Source: Mycobacterium sp. (GTDB lineage: Bacteria; Actinomycetota; Actinomycetes; Mycobacteriales; Mycobacteriaceae). Taken from it: DNA of 37,719 nucleotides. The DNA lies in contig NZ_JAFBAT010000163.1 of assembly GCF_019247615.1 (NCBI RefSeq), forward strand, positions 1-37,719. The letters are read 5' to 3'. The translations under genes and the position numbers were made by a program. The notes under the pieces are model-generated. The model made no database searches, was not told the DNA's origin, and worked only from the letters and a program-made list of their open reading frames with translations. The number at the start of each line of letters is the position of its first letter. The first letter of the stretch is position 1. Of this stretch, positions 24,169 to 33,457 are shown one piece after another.

Positions 24169-25217
24169 TGAACTGGCTTATCGTCGCCATGGCGGTGCTG
24201 GGGCTCGTGCTCATCGTGTTCGGCGCCTGGGCGTATCAGACCGCCAATCGGCTCGACCGGCTCAATGTCCGCTACGACCTGTCGTGGCAGGCGCTGGACG
24301 GCGCACTGGCGCGGCGCGCGGTCGTGGCGCGTGCCGTCGCGATCGATGCTTATGGCGGCGGCGCTGTCGAAGGCAGGCGGCTGGCCGCGCTGGCCGACGC
24401 CGCCGAGGGCGCGCCCCGGCAGGCGCGCGAAAATGCGGAAAACGAGCTCTCGGCCGCCTTGGCGATGGTGGATCCGGCGTCGTTGCCGGCCGGTCTGATC
24501 GCCGAGCTGGCCGACGCCGAAGCCCGGGTGGTGTTGGCCCGCCGCTTCCACAACGATGCCGTCCGGGACACCCTCGCACTGGCCGAACGGCCCTTGGTCC
24601 GGGCCTTGCGGCTCGGCGGAACTGCCGCGCTGCCAAGCTATTTCGAGATCCTTGAGCGACCGCATGCGCTGGCGCACGGTGATCTGCACAGGTCGGGCGT
24701 GGCCGGCCGCCGCACGTCCGCGCGGGTGGTGTTGCTCGACGAGACCGGCGCGGTGCTGTTGTTGTGCGGGTCGGACCCGGCGAATCCGGCTTTTCGCGAC
24801 GGCTCCGCGCCCCGGTGGTGGTTCACCGTGGGCGGCGAAGTGGGCGACGGCGAGCGGCTGGCCGAAGCCGCGGCGCGGGAGCTCGCCGAAGAGACCGGTC
24901 TGCGGGTCGCGCCCGCCGACATGATCGGCCCGGTCTGGCGGCGCGACGAGGTCTTCGAGTTCAACGGCTCGCTGATCGACAGCGAGGAGTTCTACCTGGT
25001 GCACCGCACCACCCGGTTCGAGCCGACGCTCACCGGCCGCACCGAGCTGGAGCACCGCTACATCCATGCCGCGCGGTGGTGTGACGCGAACGACATCTCG
25101 GTGCTGACCGCGGCCGGGGAGCAGGTGTACCCGCTGCAGCTCGGCGAGCTCTTACCCGCGGCCATCCGGCTGGCCGACGAGGCTGGCAACCCCGGCGTGC
25201 TCGAGTCGATCCGCTGA
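24168..25217 (+). CDS. Membrane-anchored Nudix hydrolase (Rv2609c-like)
   Basis: The 349-residue protein starts with one membrane helix (WLIVAMAVLGLVLIVFGAWAY), followed by an all-alpha segment of about 150 residues (NRLDRLNVRYDLSWQALDGA, FHNDAVRDTLALAE) that resembles the LemA fold. A C-terminal Nudix domain carries the box GEVGDGERLAEAAARELAEETGL, matching GX5EX7REUXEEXGU. The substrate is unknown; Nudix enzymes cleave nucleoside diphosphates linked to another moiety, and the PIM-operon position makes a GDP- or CDP-linked compound possible. It overlaps pimA by one base, indicating tight coupling. Confidence 0.9.
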   Translation: MNWLIVAMAVLGLVLIVFGAWAYQTANRLDRLNVRYDLSWQALDGALARRAVVARAVAIDAYGGGAVEGRRLAALADAAEGAPRQARENAENELSAALAMVDPASLPAGLIAELADAEARVVLARRFHNDAVRDTLALAERPLVRALRLGGTAALPSYFEILERPHALAHGDLHRSGVAGRRTSARVVLLDETGAVLLLCGSDPANPAFRDGSAPRWWFTVGGEVGDGERLAEAAARELAEETGLRVAPADMIGPVWRRDEVFEFNGSLIDSEEFYLVHRTTRFEPTLTGRTELEHRYIHAARWCDANDISVLTAAGEQVYPLQLGELLPAAIRLADEAGNPGVLESIR

Positions 25218-25262
25218 TCAGCGCGAAACTCGCTTGTCGCGCACCACTAGAGTGGAGCTGCG

Positions 25263-26186
25263 ATGGTTGAGGAAGACAAAAAGCCAGTGGATTCGAGCCG
25301 GGGCAACCAGACCGGAACGGCGCGGGTCAAGCGCGGCATGGCCGAAATGCTCAAGGGCGGCGTCATCATGGACGTCGTTACCCCCGAGCAGGCGCGCATC
25401 GCCGAGGGGGCCGGGGCGGTCGCCGTGATGGCGCTGGAACGAGTGCCGGCCGACATCCGCGCCCAGGGCGGGGTGTCGCGGATGAGTGATCCCGACATGA
25501 TCGAGGGCATCATCGCCGCGGTGACCATCCCGGTGATGGCCAAGGCGCGCATCGGCCACTTCGTCGAGGCTCAGATCCTGCAGAGCCTCGGCGTCGACTA
25601 CATCGACGAGTCGGAGGTGCTGACCCCCGCTGACTACACCCATCACATCGACAAGTGGAAGTTCACCGTGCCGTTCGTGTGCGGGGCGACCAATCTCGGC
25701 GAGGCGCTCCGCCGCATCGGCGAGGGCGCGGCCATGATCCGCTCCAAGGGCGAGGCCGGAACCGGTGACGTCTCCAACGCCACCACCCATATGCGGGCCA
25801 TCAGCGGCGAGATCCGCCGGTTGGCCTCGTTGTCCGAGGACGAGTTGTACGTGGCGGCAAAGGAATTGCAGGCACCCTACGATCTGGTCCTCGAGGTCGC
25901 CCGGGCGGGCAAGCTGCCGGTCACGCTGTTCACCGCCGGCGGCATCGCCACCCCCGCGGACGCGGCGATGATGATGCAGCTCGGCGCCGAGGGCGTCTTC
26001 GTGGGCTCGGGCATCTTCAAGTCTGGCGCCCCCGAGCACCGTGCGGCCGCGATCGTGAAGGCCACCACGTTCTACGACGATCCCGATGTGCTGGCCAAGG
26101 TGTCGCGCGGGCTGGGCGAGCCGATGGTGGGCATCAACGTGGAGCAGATTGCGCAGCCGCATCGCCTGGCCCAGCGCGGCTGGTAA
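25263..26186 (+). CDS. pdxS: Pyridoxal 5'-phosphate synthase subunit PdxS
   Basis: The 307-residue TIM-barrel subunit builds PLP from ribose 5-phosphate, glyceraldehyde 3-phosphate and ammonia. Family sequences are unmistakable: [47 protein letters not shown]-like [34 protein letters not shown] and GTGDVSNA. The catalytic Lys residues lie in MAKARIGH and in [13 protein letters not shown] 25263 follows GGAGCTGCG. It comes 45 bases after the Nudix gene. pdxH and PPE42, which I recall between these genes in M. tuberculosis, are absent. Confidence 0.97.
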   Translation: MVEEDKKPVDSSRGNQTGTARVKRGMAEMLKGGVIMDVVTPEQARIAEGAGAVAVMALERVPADIRAQGGVSRMSDPDMIEGIIAAVTIPVMAKARIGHFVEAQILQSLGVDYIDESEVLTPADYTHHIDKWKFTVPFVCGATNLGEALRRIGEGAAMIRSKGEAGTGDVSNATTHMRAISGEIRRLASLSEDELYVAAKELQAPYDLVLEVARAGKLPVTLFTAGGIATPADAAMMMQLGAEGVFVGSGIFKSGAPEHRAAAIVKATTFYDDPDVLAKVSRGLGEPMVGINVEQIAQPHRLAQRGW

Positions 26187-26195
26187 GAACCTCCC

Positions 26196-27032
26196 GTGTC
26201 GATCGAGCAGATCCTCGATCTCGAGCAGCTCGAGGTCAACATCTACCGCGGGAGCGTGTTCAGCCCGGGGTCGGGATATTTTCAGCGCACCTTCGGCGGC
26301 CACGTCGCGGGGCAGTCACTCGTCTCGGCGGTGCGCACCGTCGACCCGCACTACCAGGTCCATTCCCTGCACGGTTACTTCCTGCGGCCCGGGGAGGCGA
26401 CCAAGCCGACGGTCTACATCGTCGAGCGCACCCGCGACGGCGGGTCGTTTGCCACCAGGCGCGTCAACGCCATCCAGCACGGGGAAATCATCTTCAGCAT
26501 GGGCGCGTCCTTCCAGACCGACCAGGAAGGCATCCACCACCAGGACGCCATGCCGGCCGCGCCGCCGCCCGACGGCCTGCCCGGCCTGAGCTCGATCAAG
26601 GTGTTCGATGAGGCCGGATTCAAGCAGTTCGAGGAGTGGGACGTCTGCATCGTGCCGCGCGGACGCCTGGAACTTTCGCCCGGCAAGGCTTCCCAGCAGC
26701 AGGTGTGGTTCCGCCACCGCGACCCGCTGCCCGATGACCCGGTGCTGCACATCTGCGCGCTGGCCTACATGAGCGACCTGACGCTGTTGGGCTCCGCCCA
26801 GGTCAACCACCTCGACGTGCGCGAGCACCTGCAGGTTGCGTCGCTGGACCACGCGATGTGGTTCATGCGGGCGTTCCGGGCCGACGAGTGGCTGCTGTAC
26901 GACCAGTCCTCGCCATCGGCCAGCGGCGGTCGCGCGCTGTGCCAGGGCAAGATCTTCACCCAGACCGGCGAGATGGTCGCAGCGGTGATGCAGGAGGGGT
27001 TGACCCGCTTCAATCGCGGGTTCCAGCCGTGA
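26196..27032 (+). CDS. tesB2: Acyl-CoA thioesterase II
   Basis: The 278-residue protein has the double-hotdog TesB fold: [37 protein letters not shown] at the start, [33 protein letters not shown], and in the second half [53 protein letters not shown]. Catalytic Asp, Thr/Ser and Gln are expected in the second half. It hydrolyses medium to long acyl-CoA. GTG 26196 begins nine bases after pdxS, and the stop overlaps pdxT, so it sits between the two PLP synthase subunit genes as in M. tuberculosis (Rv2605c). Confidence 0.95.
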   Translation: MSIEQILDLEQLEVNIYRGSVFSPGSGYFQRTFGGHVAGQSLVSAVRTVDPHYQVHSLHGYFLRPGEATKPTVYIVERTRDGGSFATRRVNAIQHGEIIFSMGASFQTDQEGIHHQDAMPAAPPPDGLPGLSSIKVFDEAGFKQFEEWDVCIVPRGRLELSPGKASQQQVWFRHRDPLPDDPVLHICALAYMSDLTLLGSAQVNHLDVREHLQVASLDHAMWFMRAFRADEWLLYDQSSPSASGGRALCQGKIFTQTGEMVAAVMQEGLTRFNRGFQP

Positions 27033-27625
27033 GCACTCCGAACATCGGGGTCCTGGCGCTGCAGGGCGACACCAGGGAGCACCTGGCGGCGCTGCGCGAA
27101 GCCGGGGCAGAGGCGACGCCGGTACGCCGCCGCGCCGAGCTGGACGCGGTGGACGGGCTGGTCATTCCCGGCGGGGAATCGACCACGATGAGCCACCTGT
27201 TGCTCGACTTCGAGCTTCTCGAGCCGCTGCGGGGGCGGTTGGCCGAGGGGCTGCCGGCCTACGGCGCGTGCGCCGGCATGATCCTGCTGGCCAGCGAGAT
27301 CCTGGACGCCGGTGCTCGGGGCCGGCAGGCGCTGCCGCTGCGTGCCATCGATATGACCGTGCGACGCAACGCTTTTGGACGACAGGTCGACTCCTTCGAA
27401 GGCGATATCGCGTTCGCGGATCTCGACGATCCGGTGCGTGCGGTGTTCATCCGCGCGCCCTGGGTCGAGCGGGTTGGTGAGGGCGTACGGGTGCTGGCCC
27501 GGGCAGCGGGCCACATCGTCGCGGTCCGACAGGGCCCCAAGCTGGCGACGGCCTTTCACCCCGAGATGACCGGCGACCGTCGCATCCACCACCTGTTCGT
27601 CGACATCGTCCGGGGGGTCGCCTGA
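27029..27625 (+). CDS. pdxT: Pyridoxal 5'-phosphate synthase glutaminase subunit PdxT
   Basis: The 198-residue class I glutaminase releases ammonia from glutamine for PdxS. The triad is visible: Cys81 in GACAGMI, His and Glu in AFHPEMTGD. Other marks are [16 protein letters not shown] at the N-terminus and [16 protein letters not shown] 27029 overlaps the tesB2 stop (GTGA). Together with PdxS it forms the 12:12 synthase complex. Confidence 0.97.
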   Translation: MSTPNIGVLALQGDTREHLAALREAGAEATPVRRRAELDAVDGLVIPGGESTTMSHLLLDFELLEPLRGRLAEGLPAYGACAGMILLASEILDAGARGRQALPLRAIDMTVRRNAFGRQVDSFEGDIAFADLDDPVRAVFIRAPWVERVGEGVRVLARAAGHIVAVRQGPKLATAFHPEMTGDRRIHHLFVDIVRGVA

Positions 27626-27716
27626 GGGGCGGCCCTCACGTACCTGGGGCCCACGCTGGGCGTCCACGTAGACTCGTTGGGCGACTTATCAACGGACGAA
27701 GAGGTACAGCACACCA

Positions 27717-28469
27717 ATGAGCGGCCATTCCAAGTGGGCCACCACCAAGCATCAAAAGGCCGTCAAGGACGCGCGCCGTGGTAAGGAATTCGCCCGGCTG
27801 ATCAAGAACATTGAGGTCGCGGCCCGCACGGGTGGCGGTGATCCCGCGGGCAACCCCACGCTGTACGACGCCATCCAGAAGGCCAAGAAGACGTCGGTGC
27901 CCAACGACACCATCGAGAAGGCCCGCAAGCGCGGCGCCGGCGAGGAGGCCGGCGGCGCCGACTGGCAGACCATCACCTACGAGGGCTACGCGCCCAACGG
28001 CGTCGCGGTGCTGATCGAGTGCCTGACCGACAACCGCAACCGCGCGGCCAGCGAGGTTCGGACCGTGATGACGCGCAACGGCGGCACGATGGCCGATCCG
28101 GGGTCGGTGGCCTACCTGTTCACCCGCAAGGGCGTCGTGACCCTCGAGAAGAACGGTCTCAGCGAAGACGACGTGCTGGCCGCCGTGCTGGATGCCGGGG
28201 CGGAGGACGTCAACGACCTGGGCGACAGCTTCGAAGTCATCTCCGAGCCCGGCGATCTGGTCGCGGTGCGCACCGCGCTGCAAGAGGCCGGCATCGACTA
28301 TGACTCGGCCGAGGCGGGGTTCCAGCCGTCGGTGACCGTATCGCTGGATGCCGACGGCGCGGCGAAGGTCATGAGGTTGGTCGATGCGCTCGAGGACAGC
28401 GACGACGTCCAGGACGTCTGGACCAACGCCGACATCCCAGACGAGATCCTGGCTCAGATCGAGCAGTGA
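27717..28469 (+). CDS. YebC/PmpR-family DNA-binding/translation regulator
   Basis: The 250-residue protein is a typical YebC/TACO1-family member: [20 protein letters not shown] at the start, [67 protein letters not shown], then [15 protein letters not shown]. Family members are reported as transcription regulators and, more recently, as factors helping ribosomes at proline-rich stretches. M. tuberculosis Rv2603c is the counterpart. It lies 91 bases after pdxT with AGAGGTACA before the start, so may have its own promoter (TAGACT at about 27669). It converges with the SpeE-like gene with a one-base gap. Confidence 0.95.
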   Translation: MSGHSKWATTKHQKAVKDARRGKEFARLIKNIEVAARTGGGDPAGNPTLYDAIQKAKKTSVPNDTIEKARKRGAGEEAGGADWQTITYEGYAPNGVAVLIECLTDNRNRAASEVRTVMTRNGGTMADPGSVAYLFTRKGVVTLEKNGLSEDDVLAAVLDAGAEDVNDLGDSFEVISEPGDLVAVRTALQEAGIDYDSAEAGFQPSVTVSLDADGAAKVMRLVDALEDSDDVQDVWTNADIPDEILAQIEQ

Positions 28470-28470
28470 G

Positions 28471-30051
28471 CTACTCGTAACCGTGGCGCATGTCGTCGAC
28501 GATGCGCGGATTGTCCAGCGTCGACGGCTCCAATGCGCGGGGCCCGATATCCCCGGCGAAGACCGTGGCGGCGTCGAGTACGCGCTGGTTGAGGAACCGC
28601 AGGGGAGGCGCGTCGGCCGGCACCCGCGGAGTGGGCGCCGCCTCTCCGGGCTGCGCCAGCGCGAAGCCCCAGTCGCCGAACGTGGGCACGTGCACGTGAT
28701 AGGGCGTGACCGCATAGCCGGCCGACCGAATGGTGGAGACGGTTCGCCAGAAGGCGGTCGGAGTGGAAAACGGGCTGCCCGCCTGCACCACCATGAGGCC
28801 GTTGGGGGCCAGCGCCCGCGCGGCCAGCGCATAGAACTCGGTCGAATACAGCCGGCCGAGAACGGGGGTGTCGGCATCGGGAAGGTCGACGATGATGGCG
28901 TCGAACGGCCCCGAGGCCGCCACATTGGTGCCCCGCAGCCAGGTCATCGCGTCGCCGATCACGACGTTGACGCGCGGATCGTCCAGCGATCCGCCGTTGG
29001 CGTCGCGCATGGTGGTACGCGCCAGGTCGATCACTGCGGGGTCGAGCTCGACCTGCACGATCCGTTCGATCCCGCGCTGGCGCAACAGCTCGCGGGCGGC
29101 CAGGCCGTCGCCGCCACCGAGCACCAGCACCGAGCGGGCGCCGGCGCCCAGCGCCGGGTAGACAAGGGTTTCGGTGTAGCGGTATTCGTCCCGGGTGGAG
29201 AACTGCAGGCCCCCGTCGAGATAAAGACGCATGTCGTTGCCGCGGCGGGTCACCACGATCTCCTGGTAGGGGGTGTGCCGGTAGGCGATGATCGGATCGG
29301 CGTAGAGCCGCTGCCGGCTCGTCGTCTCGATGTCGGCCGACCGCACCAGCAACGTGGCGAGCAGGCCGAGTGCAGCCGCGAGCGCGCACAGCGCCGTCGC
29401 CAGCTGGCGGGGGGAAACGACGCTGCGCAGCAGACAAATCGCCACGATCGCCGCCGCGGCCAGGTTGACGATCCCGGTCGCCGCCGCACCCCGGATCATC
29501 CCGAGCTGCGGCAGCAGCGCGAACGGCCAGACCAGCCCGCCCAGCAGCGCGCCGAGGTAATCGGCGGCGTTGAGGTTGGCCAGCGCGCGGCCGGCCTCGG
29601 CCGCGCCTGAGGTGCGCCCGCGCTGCAGCAGCGTCATCAACAACGGAACCTCGGCCCCGACCAGCCCGCCGATCAGGGCGGTGCTCACCCCCAGCACCCA
29701 GGTCGACCCGACCGAGCCGTCCAGGAACGCGAACACCGCGTAGAGCGCCGCCGCCGACAGGCCACCGACGACGCCCAACAACGCCTCGACCGCGATGAAG
29801 GTGATCGCCGCGTGCGCGAGCAGCGGCTTGACCAGCAGCGCGCCCGCTCCGAGCGCGGCGATGTAGCCCGCGACAATCAGTGACGTGGCGACGATCCCGC
29901 CACCGTTGAGGCTCGCCGACAGCGTCAGCAGCGCGAGTTCGTAGATGATTCCGCACGCCGCGCAGGCGGCCACGGCGGCCAGCAGGACGGCGCGCCACCG
30001 CCCCGAAGACGACCGGACCGCGCCGGGCGCCGCCACATCGACTGCGGTCAT
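28471..30051 (-). CDS. Membrane-embedded spermidine-synthase-like protein (Rv2601-like)
   Basis: The 526-residue protein has about seven membrane helices in residues 20-225, then a polyamine aminopropyltransferase domain. In the latter, [45 protein letters not shown] (AdoMet-type nucleotide loop), [12 protein letters not shown] and [11 protein letters not shown] are visible. The catalytic Asp pair of spermidine synthases (DxxD) is kept as DLPD, while the usual YHE reads YTE. In enzymes of the family decarboxylated AdoMet donates the aminopropyl group; the acceptor here is unknown. It overlaps the upstream DUF350 gene by four bases and ends the five-gene operon. Confidence 0.9.
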   Translation of the reverse strand: MTAVDVAAPGAVRSSSGRWRAVLLAAVAACAACGIIYELALLTLSASLNGGGIVATSLIVAGYIAALGAGALLVKPLLAHAAITFIAVEALLGVVGGLSAAALYAVFAFLDGSVGSTWVLGVSTALIGGLVGAEVPLLMTLLQRGRTSGAAEAGRALANLNAADYLGALLGGLVWPFALLPQLGMIRGAAATGIVNLAAAAIVAICLLRSVVSPRQLATALCALAAALGLLATLLVRSADIETTSRQRLYADPIIAYRHTPYQEIVVTRRGNDMRLYLDGGLQFSTRDEYRYTETLVYPALGAGARSVLVLGGGDGLAARELLRQRGIERIVQVELDPAVIDLARTTMRDANGGSLDDPRVNVVIGDAMTWLRGTNVAASGPFDAIIVDLPDADTPVLGRLYSTEFYALAARALAPNGLMVVQAGSPFSTPTAFWRTVSTIRSAGYAVTPYHVHVPTFGDWGFALAQPGEAAPTPRVPADAPPLRFLNQRVLDAATVFAGDIGPRALEPSTLDNPRIVDDMRHGYE

Positions 30052-30503
30052 GAGACTGCGGCGGCGGTCACGCCTCCCACGGCCAGCAGTATGAGGGCGA
30101 CCGCGAAGGAGCCGGGGTGCAGCGCGGGCTCGTCGACGTGCTGGTGGAAGTCCCCGGGGATCAACAAGTGCATCGTCAGCAGCGCTATCCCCAACAGAAT
30201 CACGCCCATCAAGCCATACACCGCCACGCCGAGCAGCCCCTGACCGAGTTGGCTGTAGCTGTTGACGATGGCGGTGACGATGACGGTGGTGAGCGCGATG
30301 TACATCGCCCCTGCGACGACCACGGCATTGGGCCTGCGATCGATGAACACCAGCTGTCGCAGCTTTCCGGGGGTCAACACGTCGACCATGTAGAAGCCGA
30401 CGATCAATACCCCCATTCCGACCAAGAAGTACAACAGCGTCGCGACCGCGCCGCGCAGGATGGGATTCACGTCGACGTTGCCTATCTCGACGGCGAGGTA
30501 CAT
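30048..30503 (-). CDS. DUF350 (YjfL-like) membrane protein (Rv2600-like)
   Basis: The 151-residue protein has four membrane helices arranged as a DUF350 duplication: [74 protein letters not shown] and [23 protein letters not shown]350 proteins have no settled function; they are often linked to polyamine-type genes and to PspA-like stress genes. Start ATG 30503 has GGAGAC upstream. It overlaps the SpeE-like gene by ATGA, implying a membrane complex or coupled synthesis. Confidence 0.9.
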   Translation of the reverse strand: MYLAVEIGNVDVNPILRGAVATLLYFLVGMGVLIVGFYMVDVLTPGKLRQLVFIDRRPNAVVVAGAMYIALTTVIVTAIVNSYSQLGQGLLGVAVYGLMGVILLGIALLTMHLLIPGDFHQHVDEPALHPGSFAVALILLAVGGVTAAAVS

Positions 30504-30536
30504 GGTTGTCTCCTTTGCATTGGACTCGCTAAGCCG

Positions 30537-30968
30537 TCACTTGGTTCCGCCGGGTCCGCCGGGGCTGCCGCCGGCGCCTCCCGACGGGGAGCCGGGATAG
30601 AACCCCGGCCCGAGGAACACGAACGCGCCATGGCTGTATCCGGCGCTCAGGGGCTCGACGCGGATGCTGCACGGGTAGGTGCCGTCGGGACCGACGATCA
30701 CGATGTTGTTGCTGTAGCGCAGGTATTCGCTGTCGCCGTTGGCGACCCGTGCCTCCGGCGTCGCGTAGTCGGCGAGCGCGTCGGCGACCTGATCGGCCGG
30801 GCCGCTGCACTGGTAGCGCGTCCCGTTTACGTCGTGGGCATACTCGTGGTAATGGCCCGCGATGTAGGACCCGATGTTCTTCTGCTGCAGCTTGATTCCG
30901 AAAATCAGCGACACGACGGCGGCGAGTGCCAGCGCACCGGAGATCAGGAACAGCCGATTGCGGCTCAT
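30537..30968 (-). CDS. DUF4247 membrane-anchored protein (Rv2599-like)
   Basis: The 143-residue protein has a signal-anchor (LFLISGALALAAVVSLIFGI) and an external domain with two Cys (RYQCSGPADQ and TYPCSIRVE) that could form a disulfide. The C-terminus is Gly/Pro/Ser-rich (GFYPGSPSGGAGGSPGG), probably disordered. Tyr-Ser-His-rich segments (AGHYHEYAHD, AGYSHGAF) are notable. Function unknown. ATG 30968 overlaps the DUF2617 stop (ATGA); an ATG at 30977 is possible. Inferred partner of the DUF350/SpeE-like proteins at the membrane. Confidence 0.85.
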   Translation of the reverse strand: MSRNRLFLISGALALAAVVSLIFGIKLQQKNIGSYIAGHYHEYAHDVNGTRYQCSGPADQVADALADYATPEARVANGDSEYLRYSNNIVIVGPDGTYPCSIRVEPLSAGYSHGAFVFLGPGFYPGSPSGGAGGSPGGPGGTK

Positions 30969-31477
30969 GGGCGCCATCGGCTCGCCGTGTGGACCACGGT
31001 CCCGCCCGAGCCCAATGGAGTCCGCGGGTACAGGTGCCAGGTTTGCCACCGCCAGCCGGCGCCCTCCGGCTCGGCCGCCAGCGCCGTGAGCGCGGCGTCG
31101 TCGCCGGGAAACGTGCCACCGAGCCAGTCCGGTTCGCGCGCACAGCGTTCGCGGAGCTCGCGCGCGAGACGGCGGAAGCCCGACTCGTCGAGCGTCTCGG
31201 TGCTCGAGCGCAGGCGGTAGCCGGGGCCATCGGTGCGCCGCGGCAGGTCGCCCCCGAGGTCGCGGGCGGTGCAAGAAACCTGCTCGGAGAAGGACCCTTC
31301 CGCGTGCTCGACCGCGACGACGTGCGAGGCACCCAAAACCCCGAGCAGCAGCGCGCCGCCGTCGGGGTGCGAGAGCGAACAGGTGGCCAGCGGCGACGGC
31401 GCGGGGGCGTTGAGCGCTAGTCCCAGCCTCTCGTCGGATACGTCCGCCGGGGTCACGGCGAGCTGATGAAGCGGCAC
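30965..31477 (-). CDS. DUF2617 protein (Rv2598-like)
   Basis: The 170-residue soluble protein fits DUF2617: it begins MPLHQLAVTPADVSDERLGL and has LLLGVLGASHVVAVEHAEGSFSEQVSC near the middle, WLGGTFPGDDAALTALAAEP and WHLYPRTPLGSGGTVVHTASRW at the end. No catalytic motif is evident. Overlap with the DUF4247 gene and an 10-base gap to the DUF4178 gene place it firmly in the operon. Confidence 0.87.
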   Translation of the reverse strand: MPLHQLAVTPADVSDERLGLALNAPAPSPLATCSLSHPDGGALLLGVLGASHVVAVEHAEGSFSEQVSCTARDLGGDLPRRTDGPGYRLRSSTETLDESGFRRLARELRERCAREPDWLGGTFPGDDAALTALAAEPEGAGWRWQTWHLYPRTPLGSGGTVVHTASRWRP

Positions 31478-31487
31478 CTCGGCGGTC

Positions 31488-32099
31488 CTACGGGGAGGCG
31501 GCTGGGGGCGCCGGATAGATGGTGAGCTCGCCGGGCAGCACCGACTTGCCCGTCGAGATCTCCCAGGGCATGTCCGGGGCCCAGCGCTCGAAGGAGAGCA
31601 GCGCGGACTCGTCGGCGTTGGCGCAGTCGAGGAACTCCATCTCCCCGCCCGCCGGCAGGCCGGTGGTGCCCTCCGTGGTGTAGGAGGAGCGGCCGCGCTC
31701 CGTCTCGTGAAACTGGACCCCGTCGACGACGTATTGGTCGCCGGGCTGCAGCCTGACGTCCTTGCGGGTGACCCACAACGCCAGCTTCAGGCGACCGTCG
31801 TCCTCTTCCACGGTCAACCACAGCGGCTGGTCGCCGCCTTCGAGCAGGTGCTCCCACCACACGAACGGGCCCTCGCGGAACGTCACGGAGCCGCGGACGA
31901 CATAGTCGACACCGCCGTAGCTGACGATGGCGCCTGGGCCGAGTTGGCGGGGCCCGAACTGCGGCATCGCGTTGAAGCTGAGCGGGTCCTGACGCCCGCG
32001 GGGGTGGGCCGGTTTTTTGGGCCGCCGCAAGGCGATGACCAGCACCACGATCGACCCGATGAACAGCACCGCCGCGAGGACGAGCAGGAGTGTTCCCAC
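31488..32099 (-). CDS. DUF4178 membrane-anchored protein (Rv2597-like)
   Basis: The protein of about 203 residues has one N-terminal membrane helix (LLLVLAAVLFIGSIVVLVIAL) and a DUF4178 beta-rich domain: LGPGAIVSYGGVDYVVRGSV, WWEHLLEGGDQPLWLTVEEDDGRLKLALW, GVQFHETERGRSSYTTEG. GTG 32099 follows GGAAGG; longer frames to 32204 lack a good start. It is the first gene of the five-gene operon. DUF4178 domains occur with DUF350 and polyamine-synthase-like genes across actinobacteria and other bacteria; no activity is established. Confidence 0.87.
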   Translation of the reverse strand: MGTLLLVLAAVLFIGSIVVLVIALRRPKKPAHPRGRQDPLSFNAMPQFGPRQLGPGAIVSYGGVDYVVRGSVTFREGPFVWWEHLLEGGDQPLWLTVEEDDGRLKLALWVTRKDVRLQPGDQYVVDGVQFHETERGRSSYTTEGTTGLPAGGEMEFLDCANADESALLSFERWAPDMPWEISTGKSVLPGELTIYPAPPAASP

Positions 32100-32215
32100 G
32101 CCACACCTTCCGTTGCCACAGCGCCACAGCGAACGTGCGCTATAAGTTAACAGCTTTTGCCCGGAACAGGGCCGCGTGTCGCGCCCGCATCCTGTCGGAC
32201 CCAACGGCTAGGCTA

Positions 32216-32231
32216 TCGAACAGCTGTTCGG
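32216..32231 (+). promoter_or_regulatory. LexA (SOS) box upstream of ruvC
   Basis: TCGAAC-AGCT-GTTCGG differs from the mycobacterial SOS box TCGAAC(N4)GTTCGA by one base. It lies about 75 bases before the ruvC start, so LexA control of ruvCAB on DNA damage is expected. Confidence 0.8.
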
Positions 32232-32236
32232 TATCC

Positions 32237-32281
32237 GGGGGACGGAAATACGCGGGATGGAAAAACGAGGGATGGAATTCG
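32237..32281. repeat. Three imperfect 15-base tandem repeats in the ruvC leader
   Basis: The units GGGGGACGGAAATAC, GCGGGATGGAAAAAC and GAGGGATGGAATTCG follow one another, then a partial copy AGGGAGAAAG merges with the ruvC ribosome site. They lie between the SOS box and the start codon. Confidence 0.7.
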
Positions 32282-32303
32282 AGGGAGAAAGTGGGAGCGG
32301 CTG

Positions 32304-32855
32304 ATGCGCGTGATGGGCGTCGATCCCGGACTGACGCGGTGCGGGCTGTCGGTGGTCGAAGGCGGGCGCGGGCGAGATCTCGTCGCGCTCGATGTCGATG
32401 TCGTCCGTACCCCGACCGATGCCTCGGTCCCCGAGCGATTGCTGGCCATCAGCGACGCCGTCGAGCACTGGCTTGATACCCATCGTCCCGACGTCGTGGC
32501 AATCGAGCGGGTGTTCTCCAGGCTGAACGTGACCACGGTGATGGGCACTGCACAGGCCGGCGGGGTCATCGCGTTGGCCGCGGCGAAACGCGGCACCGAC
32601 GTGCACTTCCATACCCCCACGGAGGTCAAGGCCGCGGTCACCGGCAATGGCGCCGCCGACAAGGCGCAGGTCACCGCGATGGTCACCAAAATCCTTGCCC
32701 TGCAATCCAAACCGACGCCCGCCGACGCCGCCGATGCGCTGGCGTTGGCAATCTGCCACTGCTGGCGGGCACCGATGATCGCTCGAATCGCTCAGGCCCA
32801 ACAGAAGGCCAACGAGAAGGCCAAGCTGCAAGCCAAGATCAAGGCGGTCCGATGA
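32304..32855 (+). CDS. ruvC: Crossover junction endodeoxyribonuclease RuvC
   Basis: The 183-residue RNase H-fold nuclease cuts Holliday junctions as a dimer. [14 protein letters not shown] contains the first catalytic Asp (Asp7); VVAIERVF holds the Glu, and [16 protein letters not shown] holds the C-terminal Asp pair. The tail [20 protein letters not shown] is lysine-rich. ATG 32304 follows GGGAGCGG. It overlaps ruvA by four bases. Confidence 0.97.
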   Translation: MRVMGVDPGLTRCGLSVVEGGRGRDLVALDVDVVRTPTDASVPERLLAISDAVEHWLDTHRPDVVAIERVFSRLNVTTVMGTAQAGGVIALAAAKRGTDVHFHTPTEVKAAVTGNGAADKAQVTAMVTKILALQSKPTPADAADALALAICHCWRAPMIARIAQAQQKANEKAKLQAKIKAVR

Positions 32856-33457
32856 TCGCCTCGGTGCGCGGCGAGGTCCTCGAGGTGGCCCTCGACCACG
32901 CCGTGCTCGAGGCGGCCGGCGTCGGTTACCGGGTCAACGCGACGCCGTCGACACTCGCGACGCTGCGACAGGGCAGCGAGGCGCGGCTGATCACGGCGAT
33001 GATCGTGCGCGAGGATTCGATGACCTTGTACGGGTTTGTCGACACCGACACGCGTGACCTTTTCCTCACGCTGTTGTCGGTGTCCGGGGTGGGGCCGCGG
33101 CTGGCGATGGCGACCCTGGCGGTGCACGACGCGGCGGCGCTGCGGCAGGCATTGCACGACGGCGATGTCGCGGCGCTGACCCGGGTCCCCGGCATCGGAA
33201 AACGGGGCGCCGAGCGGATGGTGCTGGAACTGCGTGACAAGATGGGCCCCGCATGTGCGGTCGCCGGCGCACCCGCGGCCAACGGGCATGCCGTGCGCAG
33301 CCCGGTGGTGGAAGCCTTGATCGGCCTTGGCTTCGCGGCAAAGCAGGCGGAGGAGGCCACCGACCGGGTGCTGGCCGACGGCCGGGAAAACGGTGAGGCC
33401 GCGACCACGTCCGGCGCCCTGCGGGCCGCCCTGTCGTTGCTGGGCAAGGCCGGATGA
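32852..33457 (+). CDS. ruvA: Holliday junction branch-migration protein RuvA
   Basis: The 201-residue protein binds four-way junctions as a tetramer and loads RuvB. N-terminal OB fold ([32 protein letters not shown]), two helix-hairpin-helix motifs ([16 protein letters not shown] and [22 protein letters not shown]) and domain III ([17 protein letters not shown]) are all present. It overlaps ruvC and ruvB by four bases each. Confidence 0.97.
   Translation: MIASVRGEVLEVALDHAVLEAAGVGYRVNATPSTLATLRQGSEARLITAMIVREDSMTLYGFVDTDTRDLFLTLLSVSGVGPRLAMATLAVHDAAALRQALHDGDVAALTRVPGIGKRGAERMVLELRDKMGPACAVAGAPAANGHAVRSPVVEALIGLGFAAKQAEEATDRVLADGRENGEAATTSGALRAALSLLGKAG

Noticed and set aside
27636..28925. 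429-residue minus-strand ORF over yebC
   Set aside because: Antisense of YebC and partly an alternative frame of the SpeE-like gene.
28384..29610. 408-residue plus-strand ORF opposite the SpeE-like gene
   Set aside because: Arg/His/Gln-rich shadow; the minus frame has membrane helices and enzyme motifs.
32157..32303. N-terminal extension of RuvC by 49 residues
   Set aside because: The extension is encoded by the SOS box and tandem repeats; RuvC proteins begin close to the catalytic Asp at residue 7.
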